Source: Bursaphelenchus xylophilus (Eukaryota; Nematoda; Chromadorea; Rhabditida; Aphelenchoididae). Taken from it: a stretch of DNA of 64,000 bases. Positions 23,001 through 32,479 of the stretch are shown piece by piece. Within the stretch, counting starts at the first letter, position 1. Each line of letters begins with the position of its first letter. The position numbers and the translations under genes are program-made. The stretch spans positions 11,904,001-11,968,000 of the forward strand of contig CAJFCV020000006.1 of the NCBI GenBank assembly GCA_904066235.2, given 5' to 3'. Below the pieces are notes generated by a model. That model was given only the letters and a program-made list of their open reading frames with translations. It did not search any database and was not told where the DNA came from.

Positions 23001-24686
23001 TAATTTTTTTTCAATTGGAGGCTATCATCTGTACTACACGCCACAAAAGTTTGGAGTTGCAAAGTAATCGCTGCGTCAAGGACGGGACGGATTTCCCTGA
23101 AAAAAGCTGCGGCCAAAAGGCCAAAATTTTAAGTCACGTTTGGAGCTCTATATCGCCACCAAAAGCAGCCACGGTAAAACGGGTTGAATATGTTATAAAC
23201 AATGCTCTATGTTATTGAGGATGACCGTTACTTTTGCGGAATTTGGATTGCCAGGAAAAATATAGCTATAAAAATAAGTTTCCATTTTTTTGCCGCACCC
23301 TGTAAATTTCGAACCAGAAACATCGAGTTTCACCAAATTTTTATATTGTACTTGCTTCACGTTTTTGGCTATCTGCTATTCCATAAAATTAGTCCTATTT
23401 TCACGGTATAATTAATCTAGTGGCCAGTCCTAAACCTATATCTGTCCATTTTTTGGCGAGTTTGCACAAAAAAATAGGAAAATCAACTTACATTATCCAT
23501 GGTACAACAACCGTCACAAAATACCAAAATTTGGTGCTTTATCCGAGCATAAAACGGGAAATCTAGACATCAAATCGAACGGGGCATCCTGCTATTGGTA
23601 AAAATTCCCTTTTCGGACAAATTCCACCTTGTCTTCATTCATAAAATATATCTTGAATATCGGCGAAAACGTAAAAAAATTCTTCTCGAGCAGGAATATA
23701 AAATGGGTCAACTGTTCCCCAAAAAGTCTGCACCGAAGGCTTAAGTCAACACCGAATTCCGGAATTTGGTACACACTTTAAAAAGTTTTGGAATTGGGTG
23801 CCGAGTTAAAAATCGGGGTCTTAAGTCGACGCCAATTTTTCGATTTGGGCGTCGACTTTTTTGTGCACCGAAAATCGCGATTTGGGGAGAAAAAAATTCC
23901 GAGATCTTATATGACCACCTTTCCATTCTACAAAGCATTTGTGCTTTATTTTGCTGGTTTAGCATTAAAAATTTTTTACTTATCTACCTTCCGGGCCGGG
24001 CCGGGCCGAAAGTGCCGGGCCGGGCCGAAAAGTGTCGAAAGTGTCGGCCCGGCCCGCGGGCCGAAGCGGTCAGGCCGGCCCAAGGATTTTTTACAGATTT
24101 GAAAAAGCCCTGGGCCGGCCCGATTGCCACCTCTACACCGGATCGTTGAATATCTCGTGTGAAAGAGATGACCAAAATGTTCTTTCCTCCTCTGACCGCT
24201 CTCCGCCTTTTGCGCATTCTCTCGGCCACAAAGCTCCTGGAATATCTCGGCTGTGCGTGCAAAGTGCGAGCTAAAATTTCCGAGGCTTTACATTTGGCGA
24301 GCGTTTGTTGTGTAGAAGTTTGCTGTGCAGAGGTGCACTGTATTTTCCTTCTAAGTTATTTATCTTCCCGATTCCAGGAAGCGGAATACAACGAAACCGA
24401 CTTCGAGCACACCTGGAAGGCCATGGAAGAGGTCTACCAAAAAGGTTTGGCCAAGTCCATTGGGGGCTCGAATTTATGTCGTTCCCAAATTGAAGAGATT
24501 CAGGACATCGCTGATTTCTCACTTGACATTCTTCAAGTGGATGAGGAATGGTTCTACGAAGCGCCCCATGTGGTCGATCTTTGCGTACAACTAGGAACCC
24601 CCGTAACTACGTATATCCTTCATGAATCGCCGGAAATGATGAAAGTGGTGGCCCATAGAGGCAGGGGATTTTTTAATTCGAATTGA
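20035..24686 (+). CDS. Aldo-keto reductase relic, 218 aa, four exons, catalytic residues lost
   Basis: Exons 20035-20097, 20265-20432, 20638-20754 and 24378-24686 join in phase 0 (657 nt). The N-terminus (NGVEMPMIGLGT), DAGYTLIDTA, VRPEDVEKTL, TDYVDLYVTHQP and TWKAMEEVYQKGLAKSIGGS follow the order of NADPH-dependent aldo-keto reductases. The catalytic Asp (D43) and His (H110) are kept. The catalytic Tyr position is Ser48 (DTASIS for DTAxxY) and the Lys position is Arg77 (ITRFW for TSKLW). The protein stops at about two-thirds of the usual 315 aa, so it lacks most of the NADPH-binding C-terminal part. The third intron is 3.6 kb and packed with transposons. It is either a pseudogene or a pseudoenzyme; splice sites and frame are intact, so both remain open. 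Confidence 0.75.
20457..20590 (+). mobile_element. MITE (CAGTCTGTCGGGAAAATAAT family) in intron 2 of the aldo-keto reductase
   Basis: TCGGTTTGTCGGAAAAATAA at the left and TTTCCCCGACAGACGA at the right form diverged terminal inverted repeats. The element fills most of the 205-nt intron. Confidence 0.75.
20761..21555. mobile_element. Element with GACATGGC...GGGCCGGGCC terminal inverted repeats
   Basis: It starts GACATGGCTAGTGGGCCGGG and ends GGCCCGGCCCCCCAGCCATG TC, next to TA on both sides. GGCCGGGCC-rich blocks fill both ends (20773-20895 and 21405-21550). Related GC-rich pieces occur at 23990-24125 and 44248-44275, each next to GGCAACC/GGTGGCAAT. No coding capacity seen. Confidence 0.65.
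22061..23302 (+). mobile_element. Tc1/mariner-superfamily element, 1242 nt, decayed
   Basis: Terminal inverted repeats CAGGGTGCGGCAAAAAAATG and its complement at 23283-23302 are flanked by TA on both sides, the usual target duplication of this superfamily. It sits in the loop of the foldback 21588-23922, which itself lies in the aldo-keto reductase intron, so three insertion layers are visible. Confidence 0.9.
22303..23216 (+). pseudogene. Broken mariner-type transposase
   Basis: The N-terminal helix-turn-helix region reads INSEIRRFPEKIARETGIS. Further blocks resemble mariner transposases but lie in different frames or contain stops: VIVQSDEALCTSANDEHRQN (for the FSDEK..F block), LDSAPTHRA (second acidic residue) and PGIDPMDCNFFSI (for SPDLNPMDYFFW). 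The scattered frames show that it is dead. Which mariner clade it came from cannot be told by eye. Confidence 0.75.
23987..24125. repeat. GC-rich CGGGCCGGGCC block
   Basis: CGGGCCGGGCCG units, partly broken by AAGTGTCG, end in GGGCCGGCCCGATTGCCACC. It is related to the ends of the element at 20761-21555. It is followed at about 24185-24290 by a copy of the dispersed CTCTGACCGCTCTCCGC repeat. Confidence 0.75.
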
Positions 24687-25061
24687 ACAAATTTTAAAAT
24701 ATTACACCATAGTTCTTACTAGGGTGTCCCATAAGTCTTGCAAATTTTTGGGTTTAAGAATGAACCTCTCATTTCGGGGGCCTAGGGAACCGTACTCCTT
24801 AATGTTTGGTACTGTTAGAACCACCATCCTTTACACTTGTTAACAGCCTGCAAATTATTTACGATCGTAAACTTTCAACATTCATTGGCCATCCAGATAA
24901 CAATAAAAAAAATTCTTTTATTACTTATTTTTTTTCTGACAATAAAATGTTTATTAATCACTCTTAAATGTAACTGTTAGCATGATACGTTTAGATCTTA
25001 AATTTAGAAATAAAACTTATTAAAGTAATTAAAAACTTCACTTTTAATTGTCGCACAGTAT
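24687..25061. other. Spacer without gene
   Basis: AT-rich DNA with TAGGGTGTCCCATAAGTCTT at 24719, which resembles a Tc1/mariner-type end but has no visible partner. No exon seen. Confidence 0.5.
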
Positions 25062-25580
25062 ACAGGGTCTTACAAAAAACGTGAAGGAAAGTGGAAGGCT
25101 ATAACTTCGGGCGGCTCAGAGACTTCGTACATCTCATTTTGAACAACCTGAGTAGAGGCATCCCTACTTCAAAAACCAGTGTTTTTCGTTGAAAATGACC
25201 GAGAAATTTCGAAGCTTTTCGGTTGAAAATGATCGAGAAATTTCGGACTTTTTCGGTTGAAAATCACCAGGAAATGTCGGATTTTCGGGGGTTTCTTGAT
25301 ATAGTTTTTAAGAAAACGTCGAAAAGATAGACTTTGAAATTGAAAAATTCAACATCACACATATCGAAATCCCCCAAAAAATCTGACATTTCCCGGTGAT
25401 TTTCAACCGAAAAAGTTCGAAATTTCTCGGTCATTTTCAACCGAAAAACACTGGTTTTCGGGGTAGGAATACCCCTACTACAGAAGGTCGTAGCGAAAAA
25501 TCTTTTATTTTTGTAGACAAAAACTAATGTCGCTTAAGGATACGTATTCCAAAATTGCTTTTCGCTACAGTGACGCACCG
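25062..25580. repeat. Foldback repeat (CAGGGTCTTACAAAAAACG end) between AKR and prominin genes
   Basis: Begins TACAGGGTCTTACAAAAAAC. GAGAAATTTCG and CCAGTGTTTTTCG blocks at about 25180-25270 recur inverted at about 25380-25470, forming a hairpin. A partial, diverged copy with the same start lies at about 60913-61210. Confidence 0.75.
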
Positions 25581-25672
25581 ACATTGTGATCATTATTTTC
25601 CCGACAAATGACATAAATACTACATATTTATTCAGCAAAAACAATTATGGTATATGGTATGTTTTGCTACGT

Positions 25673-28600
25673 TCAATGCAATCTCCCAAGAGCACCACCA
25701 ATCACAACAAACGGGATAAGAATCACAATGATATGCAAGAACGACAGCCAAACTGTGTTGTAGATGTCAATAGTGTTGTCACAGACCTCCGTCCGCAGAT
25801 CCACAACAATGCGTTTGAGCTCGCCGCAATTCCCAGCGCGCTTTTCGACAGTGGCGATAAACGTATCTGCAAACTCCATGGTGTAGTGTTTGGCGTCGTC
25901 CAAGAGCTTGTCGACCGACGGCTTCACGAGCTCCATGAGTTCGGCCGGAGTCAGTGAGTCGAGGAAGTCTTGGACCTCTTCTTCGGTTGGAAGAATTGAC
26001 GGTAGCTCCTTCCGGAACGCTACGATCCATCTGATAGTTCTGAAGTGTTTACGATGCTCCCGAGGCGCGAACGACTCTAGATTTTGAAGCTGAACGATAG
26101 GATTACGTAAGATATGGCAATTGGAAATACATGTAGTTTCTGCGATGCGACAGAGTGCGCACTGAACGCCTACCGGAAGTTCGAAAAACCCCAAGTTCGA
26201 CAACCAAAAGTTCGAATGCCGCAAGTTCGAATGCCGCAAGTTCGAATACTGGAAGTTCGAAAAACCTCAAATAAGAAAAACTAAAAGATCGAAAACCGGA
26301 AGTTCGAAATATGAAAATATAAAAAATGCATTCGAACTGGCGGCATTCGAACTTTTGGTTTTCGAACTTGGGGTTTTTCGAACTTGCGGTAGGCGTTCCC
26401 GACAAAGGAGACCCACCGCAAGTTCGAATCCGCAAGTTCGAATGCCTAAAGTTCGAATGATTAAAGTTCGAACGACCTCCAGTTCGAACTACCTAATGTT
26501 CGAATGACCGTAACTTTGAATAACCTAAAGTTCGAATGACTAAAGTTCGAAAATGAAAAAAAAGTTAATTAATATTTAAATTATAATTTGCATATAATTA
26601 TTTTGCAAAATACACTTCCTCTTCAATCATTCATTCATCCTGTACGATGGAGGTTGGTTGTCCTAACACTTTGACCGACAACGAACGCGCTGTTCTTCTC
26701 GACCTGATCAAGATTCGTCATGGCGCCAATCCAACTGTGTCTTTCTCGGGATTCGTGGCTTTGTGTGGTGGATTTTGCTTTCTTCATAACAACTGGAGGC
26801 CGTTCGAACTTTAGTCATTCGAACTTTAGGCATTCGAACTTGCGGATTCGAACTTGCGGTGTGTCTCCGTGCGCACTATTTTCCCGACAGACGGATAACC
26901 AAACTTGTCTTACCTGCTCTTCCGGGATCGGACTCGCTGCCATCGCTCTCATGTCTTTCAGTATCTCGAAATACGACTGATTGTAGACAGCGTTTTTCGG
27001 CCAGCTATCCAATATTGTTTTGTTCAGTTCATCCAAATAAGATGCAAGAGGACCGCCCGATTGACCCTCCTGGCCTGCTCTAAGAAGGTCAGACACTTCG
27101 CCCAGCTTCAAAATTTGCAGCAGACTTGTCTCATTTGCGCATTCGTTTACAATTTTCGATACCGGATATTCGAGTTTGGCGAGAATCCCTTCCACCGCCT
27201 CATCCGCCGAGTTGGAGGCGTCTTTCAACGCTCTTGCCGCCAGAGAGTCCAAAACGGAGAGAACATCCGAGCGCTTTTCCGGGTTCTTCCATGGATCGCA
27301 CACCAGATCCGTCGCAACCCCGAGTGGAGCGAACAAAGCTGCAGTAAGAAGGGGAACAGTGATTAAGAGCAGCAGAACAGCGCCAATCGAGCTGAAAACA
27401 ATACGCAATACGCATGAAACAGGGTGCTCATCATTTTTCCGACAAACTGATAACACCATGAACGCATCAAACTTACAAATTATAAAGCGATTTGGGTCCA
27501 AAACACTTGCTTCCTTCATGGTCTGCACTCCGATTAGTCACAATACAGCTGTATCCGATCCCAGCAAAGCTGATAAAGGCGACAGCCAACAAAACAGCGG
27601 CAGTTGCCAATACCGCGTAGTAGCTGAAGACGTGCCGCTTAGGTTCGTTTATTCCAAAACTTACGGGTAGACAATGTGCGGCTTGACTTGCTGTTCATAC
27701 CCATTCCTAAGTTCCTTGAGAGGCTGTGTTAATTGGTCAGCCTCACCGCAAACACCACTCAGTTGATTCTTCAGTTTTTCGTCGATTTTTGTTTGGATTT
27801 GAGGAGCTATTTCTGAAAAAAGAACCCGTAAATGAGCCTCGTTGAGGCCAGGAGCATACCATTCAATCGCCTGTCGCCTACTGCAACAATATTTTCAAAC
27901 ATTGTGTCCACTTTTTGCTTGTATGTATCCCGCGGCGTTACCTCTCGAAACTCGCGCATTTTCTCAAGATATGGCACCAGAGGTTGGATGGTGTCCTGGA
28001 AAACAAGTACACTTCAAAAATGACTGTAAAGTAACATACGGCAAGTCCAGGATTCTGGGTTCGAAGGATTGGCAAAAGGGCCAAGAGCTCGCCAATGTCT
28101 TTTTGTCGGGTTCTAATTTTTGAAACGGCTGAAATGGCCTACAATTAGCTTTAGTGCATTCAAACAGGATATCAGTCCGTCGGGACGAATCTACATTATT
28201 TTCCCGACATGCAGATGCAAGATTAAGTCGTCTTTTATTGCACAATTTTCCGCCGGATTCCACAGAACTTACTCATGTGGATCTTTTCGATTACAGGCAC
28301 ATGTTTCACGGCAAGCTTGTGTTTCATATCCGCCACAGCTTCGTGAAAACTCTTGGAGATTCTCGGCATGACCGACGTTACATTTGTCTCGACGCCTATC
28401 ATGTTTTTCAGGGCCTAAAGATGGATTGAATAAGGTTGCACGAAAAATAAACCCTTACTGCGCAATTATCTTGGACGTAATGGTCGGTTTCGTTCGCAAA
28501 ACTTTCAACGACATTGCCCATTCTGTTCGCGGAGCTTGTCGCTTTAATAATTCCATAAGCTGCAATTGCAGCAAAGGCAATAACAAACACAGCGAGTAGT

Positions 28601-31489
28601 AGTAACAGAGCGTTGAGGACATTCTTCAATCCGATCTTCCGCTTTGGCTTCGAGTCCGAGGTGAGACAAGAAGCGATGCATCTATAAACCAAGTAAACCA
28701 AGACGAAGAGTAGGGGCAGAATGACAATGATGGCGACGGCTGTCGCCCATGGAGCGAGATAGGGCTTCCACTGAAAAGTGAGCGGTAACTCATGCCAAGC
28801 ATGGCTAACTAGGAGTACGACCAGGCCCAAATTGCAGACCCCGATGAGGGATGTAATCACACGCGCCATAGAGTTTGTGGATTTTTTTAAAAATATTAGG
28901 TTGTAAAAAAAGTTCCGAAACTTTGCCTCATCCACCATACTCGCCGGACATCTCCCCAACCGACTACCACTTTTTCAAGCATCTCGACAACTTCCTACAT
29001 GAGAAATGCTTCCAGAGCCGAGATGATGCCGAAACGGCCTTCAACGACTTTATCGCCTCCAGAAGCCCGGAATTTTACGCTACCGGCATAAATAAACTTG
29101 TTTCTCGTTGGCAAAAGTGTATTGATTCTAATGGTTTTTATTTTGATTAATAAACTTTTTTCTGAGCTGAGTTATGCTTGTTTAAAGTTAAGGGTTGAAA
29201 ACCGCAAGAACTTTTTTTACAACCTAATATCATCAGTCCGTCGGGAAAATAATGTGGATTCGTCGCGACTTGAAATTACCCATTATGTGGCGGCTAACCA
29301 CGGCTGAAGATTTGGTATGCGACAGTGAGAAGCGAGACATTTTGCAGGCACCAATCCGCACTATTTCCCGACAGACTGATAATTCTACAGGGTGTTTCAA
29401 GAAATATGGCAGAAACTAATCGCGAATATCTTTGAGCTCTTGGGAGTTATCGCAGAAATTCTTTTTGTTCCTAAAACTTGATATCGGGCGGTTTTGTACT
29501 GAGCAAAAAAAAATTTTTTTCGTCGGCGGAGGGGCCAGTTCTCGGCGGAGACATTTGGGGCCTTTTTTAAAAATCACACCTTATTACACGGTGGAAACTC
29601 TGTTACAATGGCCAAAATCATGTTTACGTTAAACCTCCGTGGATTTTACGGTATGCTTTTTTTCGTTTTCGATTTTACGCAACATTCGCGGAGGCGCGGC
29701 GGAGACCTCAGATTTCGGCGGACTTTGTTTTGGGCCCTCGGTTTTTGCAAATCCATGTTGGAAAAAAGGTTGGGGCGATTTTTTGTTGTCATCCAATGCA
29801 CAGATGGCAAAAATTTTGTACTTTTTTCCCTCGGCGGACGATTCGGCGGAGGCTTTATCAAAGGGTCAAAACAAAAGTTTGACTCTTTTGATAAAGCCTC
29901 CGCCGAATCCTCCGCCGATGTGTCCGCCGGACCAAAAAATAACAAAAATGATGTTGCTGTGATGGATTCTTGTAGCTGAGTTTTTTTCCCGGACTCCTAA
30001 GACTGTTCTGACCCTTTGATAAAGCCTCCGCCGAATCCTCCGCCGGGGAAAAGAAGTGCGAAATTTTTGCATCTGTGCATCGGATGACAACAAAAAATCA
30101 CCCCACACTTTTTTCCAACCTGAATTGAATGATCAAAAGACTCAAAACGACGTCCGCCGAAACCTGATTTCTCCGCCGTGCCTCCGCGGATGAGCGAAAA
30201 ACAAAAACGAAAAAAAGCATACCGTAAAATCCACGGAGGTTTAACGTAAACATGATTTTGGCCATTGTAACAGAGTTTCCACCGTGTAATAAGGTGTGAT
30301 TTTTAAAAAAGGCCCCAAATGTCTCCGCCGAGAACTGGCCCCTCCGCCGACGAAAAAAAATTTTTTTTGCTCAGTGCAAAACCGCCCGATATCAAGTTTT
30401 AGGAACAAAAAGAACTTCTGCGATAACTCCCAAGAGCTCAAAGATATTCGCGATTAGTTTCTGCCATATTTCTTGAAACACCCTGTATAGTTGGAAACTT
30501 TGCATGAAAAAATCAGGCCTTCTCCGGTCAGGACGGTTCGGAAACTTACAGTCTCCTCTTCTCCAAAATGTTCCGCTTTCAGCCCAACCGAGGTCTCTTC
30601 CGGTAACGGCCTTGGCGCCACAGCTCCAACAATGGCTTCGGCGTATTCACAGAATGGGGAGAGGTTTCCAGCATTGCTCTCAACTAACAAGGGAAGTCAC
30701 TTAAGTCACGGATCGATTTTTAAAAACGACTGTTACGGCAATACAGAGGGTGGAATGGGGATATCGAATCTGAAAACCGCTACCTCCACCGGCCTCTGGG
30801 AGCCGAGATAATCAACCAACAAGTTTGACCACAAAAAAGTTGCCCCGAAAAGCTCTCCTTTTCGAAAAAAGGAAGGCAACGAACCGAATGGTCCGGTGGT
30901 CTGGAAGCGCGCTTCCGGGCCTTTGCCTTTTCAGGTTCGAGTCCGCATGGGTTCGAGCTTGTAGATAATTTATCAAACTCTCTGTAACCCAGCAAATTTC
31001 CTGGTAAAATAAAATTTTCTATTTTTCCATATTTTGCGATGAAATTTCACCCTGTCTGAATTATAAAGTTAAAATCGACGTAAAATATGGAAAAACTAGA
31101 AAATTTATTTTACCAGTAACTCTGGTGGATTACAGCAACAGTTTTGTAAATTTTTTAATATAAGTCCGGACCTATGCGGACTCGAACCTCAAAAGGTCAA
31201 GGCCTGGAAGCGCGCTTCCAGACCACCGGACCATTCAAGTCGCTCTCCATTCGCTTTCGGAAGGGAGACCTTTTCGGAGGGAATTTGGCCAAACTTGTTG
31301 GGTGATTATCTCGGCTCCCAGAGGCCGGTGGAGGTAGCGGTTTTCAGATTCGATATCACCGTCCCACTCTTTCCATCGCTGTATCAGCCGTTTCGCAAAA
31401 TCGATCCGTGATTTAAGTGACTTCCCTTGAAAGTCACCATGAACAGAGTCCAGGAGAAATAAGAAAATTATGGGCCACAACCCGAGCAT
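25673..31489 (-). CDS. Prominin-family pentaspan membrane glycoprotein, 684 aa, ten exons
   Basis: Minus-strand exons 31489-31438, 30683-30550, 28770-28459, 28414-28273, 28128-28040, 27995-27860, 27812-27665, 27623-27477, 27391-26914 and 26089-25673 join in frame (2055 nt). A signal peptide (MLGLWPIIFLFLLDSVH) leads to a short ectodomain with APRPLPEET, a block that resembles the PR-x-PE-D-T stretch of vertebrate prominin-1. Five hydrophobic spans follow at about 70-95, 112-138, 338-366, 388-412 and 658-682, with two large outer loops carrying NxS/T sites. VCDPW (417-421) just after span 4 matches the conserved prominin CxP block. Prominins sit on plasma-membrane protrusions and bind cholesterol. 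Introns 1 and 2 are swollen by foldbacks, a MITE and a mariner remnant; introns 4, 8 and 9 hold pieces of the same MITE. An alternative start at 28869 would give a shorter N-terminus, but the phase-perfect upstream exons make it less likely. Confidence 0.8.
26165..26560. repeat. AAGTTCGAA palindrome array in prominin intron 9
   Basis: More than twenty AAGTTCGAA or TTCGAACTT words are spaced by about 6-12 nt, with a switch of orientation near 26330. A smaller group lies at 26800-26860. The sequence can fold on itself locally. It lies in the 824-nt last intron (26090-26913). Confidence 0.85.
26647..26814 (+). CDS. Possible 55-aa small ORF, antisense within prominin intron 9
   Basis: ATG at 26647 opens MEVGCPNTLTDNERAVLLDL and continues through a hydrophobic patch (FSGFVALCGGFCFLH) to a stop at 26812-26814 that lies inside the TTCGAACTT repeat, so the C-terminus (PFEL) is repeat-derived. 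It follows TTCATTCATTC. No family recognised and no splice partners found. It could be a fragment of an inserted gene; coding status is uncertain. Confidence 0.3.
   Translation: MEVGCPNTLTDNERAVLLDLIKIRHGANPTVSFSGFVALCGGFCFLHNNWRPFEL
28896..29227 (+). mobile_element. Deleted mariner element, 332 nt, keeping the transposase C-terminus
   Basis: TTAGGTTGTAAAAAAAGTTC and its inverse at 29208-29227 are flanked by TA. Between them an open frame (about 28933-29150) encodes the last ~72 residues of a mariner transposase, including PHPPYSPDISPTDYHFF, where the D in TDY is the third catalytic Asp of the DD34D triad, and SRWQKCIDSNG near the end. The N-terminal and middle parts are gone. It lies in prominin intron 2. 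Confidence 0.93.
29232..29383. mobile_element. MITE (CAGTCTGTCGGGAAAATAAT family), complete
   Basis: ATCAGTCCGTCGGGAAAATA at the left pairs with TATTTCCCGACAGACTGAT at the right. About 150 nt, no coding capacity. It abuts the mariner remnant on one side and the 29388-30485 foldback on the other. Confidence 0.9.
29388..30485. mobile_element. Foldback element, 1098 nt, Tc1/mariner-like ends
   Basis: CAGGGTGTTTCAAGAAATAT at the left and its inverse at 30466-30485 are flanked by TA. The arms extend about 500 nt each with a very short centre near 29880-29990 and are rich in TCCGCCG/CGGCGGA. No transposase. It lies in prominin intron 2 and would form a long hairpin in the pre-mRNA. Confidence 0.92.
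30883..30952 (+). other. tRNA-like Pol III promoter module (left arm)
   Basis: A box TGGTCCGGTGG at 30889-30899 and B box GGTTCGAGTCC at 30934-30944, with a GGAAGCGCGCTTCC hairpin where an anticodon arm would be. It points into the loop. No full cloverleaf is evident, so this is not called as a tRNA gene. Confidence 0.6.
31170..31240 (-). other. tRNA-like Pol III promoter module (right arm)
   Basis: Inverse copy of the left-arm module: A box at 31233-31223 and B box at 31188-31178, again pointing into the loop. Confidence 0.6.
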
Positions 31490-31855
31490 GCTAATAATTT
31501 GGCCTCGGGAGAGCGGCCCATAAGAAAAGAAATGAGCATTGCCAACGCTGACTCAAGCCATCAGCATCACTTGAAATCTTGCTTCATCAGCGCTGTGAAT
31601 CATGCAGTTCGGGGGAAATTTTAATTCTTTGTGATTTGATTGCGAATTTCGGTAGGAAATGTGAATATGAAAAATGAGGTGTCAAAACATTTGATGAGGC
31701 ATTGGTGAATATGTATGTTTTATTTTGAAAGCTATGCAGAAACAGTTTTTTGAGATGCTTCGATCTTCCGATAAATGACATAATAAATATGTTTTCCCCT
31801 GCAACGCACTTAAATTAAACCTAGTTCTACTGCCGGAGGAAACAATGTTGCAAAC
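31490..31855. other. Spacer between divergent starts
   Basis: It separates the prominin start (minus strand) from a possible secreted-protein exon (plus strand), so it may hold both promoters. No clear TATA box or repeat seen. Confidence 0.4.
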
Positions 31856-31987
31856 ATGAATGCCAGATTTTTTAAAGGCATTTTGATCTCCTTATGCCTT
31901 ATGCGAGCTCCTCTGGCCACGAATTTGGCTGAAAATGGACAAGGCAACGATGAGCCGACGCCCAAGGGCGAAGAAACGAAAACCGCC
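31856..31987 (+). CDS. Possible first exon of a secreted protein (44 aa so far)
   Basis: ATG at 31856 opens MNARFFKGILISLCLMRAPL, a plausible signal peptide, followed by an acidic, polar stretch (AENGQGNDEPTPKGEETKTA) and a GTAAGG donor at 31988. No matching acceptor exon was found before the palindrome that begins at about 32480, so the gene is either interrupted by it or is a relic. Function unknown. Confidence 0.35.
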
Positions 31988-32479
31988 GTAAGGTTGTGAC
32001 ACCACTCGAGAGAGGACTTCTTCGCGAACACAACGATACCACAATCATGCCTTAGCGCCCTCTGGCTTATGAGTTACAAACGTTTTTCCCAAGGTGGAAA
32101 GAAAATTTTGTCATTCGGGTGTTTGCGTTTTTTGGAAAAAGGGCATGTGAAGTGCATCAAATGATATGATTTTTTGGGCATGGTGTTAGACTGTCCTAGG
32201 ATGTTTGTATGCCGAATTTGGAGGTTCTAGGCCCAGCGGTTCCCGAGATACGAGGTGTAAAGAAAATTTTGTCAACCAGTATACAGGGTGTCCAGAGAAA
32301 TGTGCCGGAAAGTTTTTGTCGGTTTCTTGTCGCTCAATAAAGATATCCGAAAAATTCTTTTTGCAGGATAAAGAAGAATTTGGGCGGTTTTTTGTCCGAA
32401 AGAATCATTTTTTCCGCCAGCGCGGAAAGTAGTGTATTCGGCGGAGACTTTTGATCGCTTTTTCGGCCATCACACCAAT

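Larger units (their letters stand above)
21588..23922. mobile_element. Foldback element with arms of about 410-460 nt, interrupted by a mariner element
   Basis: The left arm (about 21588-22000) begins AAAGGTGGTCATATAAGATC and contains GTCGACGCCCAAATCG. The right arm (about 23465-23922) is its inverse, ending GATCTTATATGACCACCTTT. The loop holds the Tc1/mariner element at 22061-23302. The arms are diverged but clear. Confidence 0.85.
30686..31425. mobile_element. Foldback element with AACAAGGGAAGTC ends and tRNA-like arms
   Basis: Arms of about 270 nt (30686-30955 and 31165-31425) begin ACAAGGGAAGTCACTTAAGT and contain CCGGCCTCTGGGAGCCGAGA. The inner end of each arm holds a tRNA-like A and B box. 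A small nested inverted repeat lies in the loop (about 31001-31125). It fills prominin intron 1, and the intron acceptor (TTGTTAG at 30690-30684) abuts the element edge. Confidence 0.88.

Noticed and set aside
28408..28959. Prominin start at ATG 28869 with N-terminus MARVITSLIGV
   Set aside because: A perfect TTTTCAG acceptor at 28771 links in phase to two upstream exons that supply a signal peptide and the APRPLPEET block; kept only as an alternative start.
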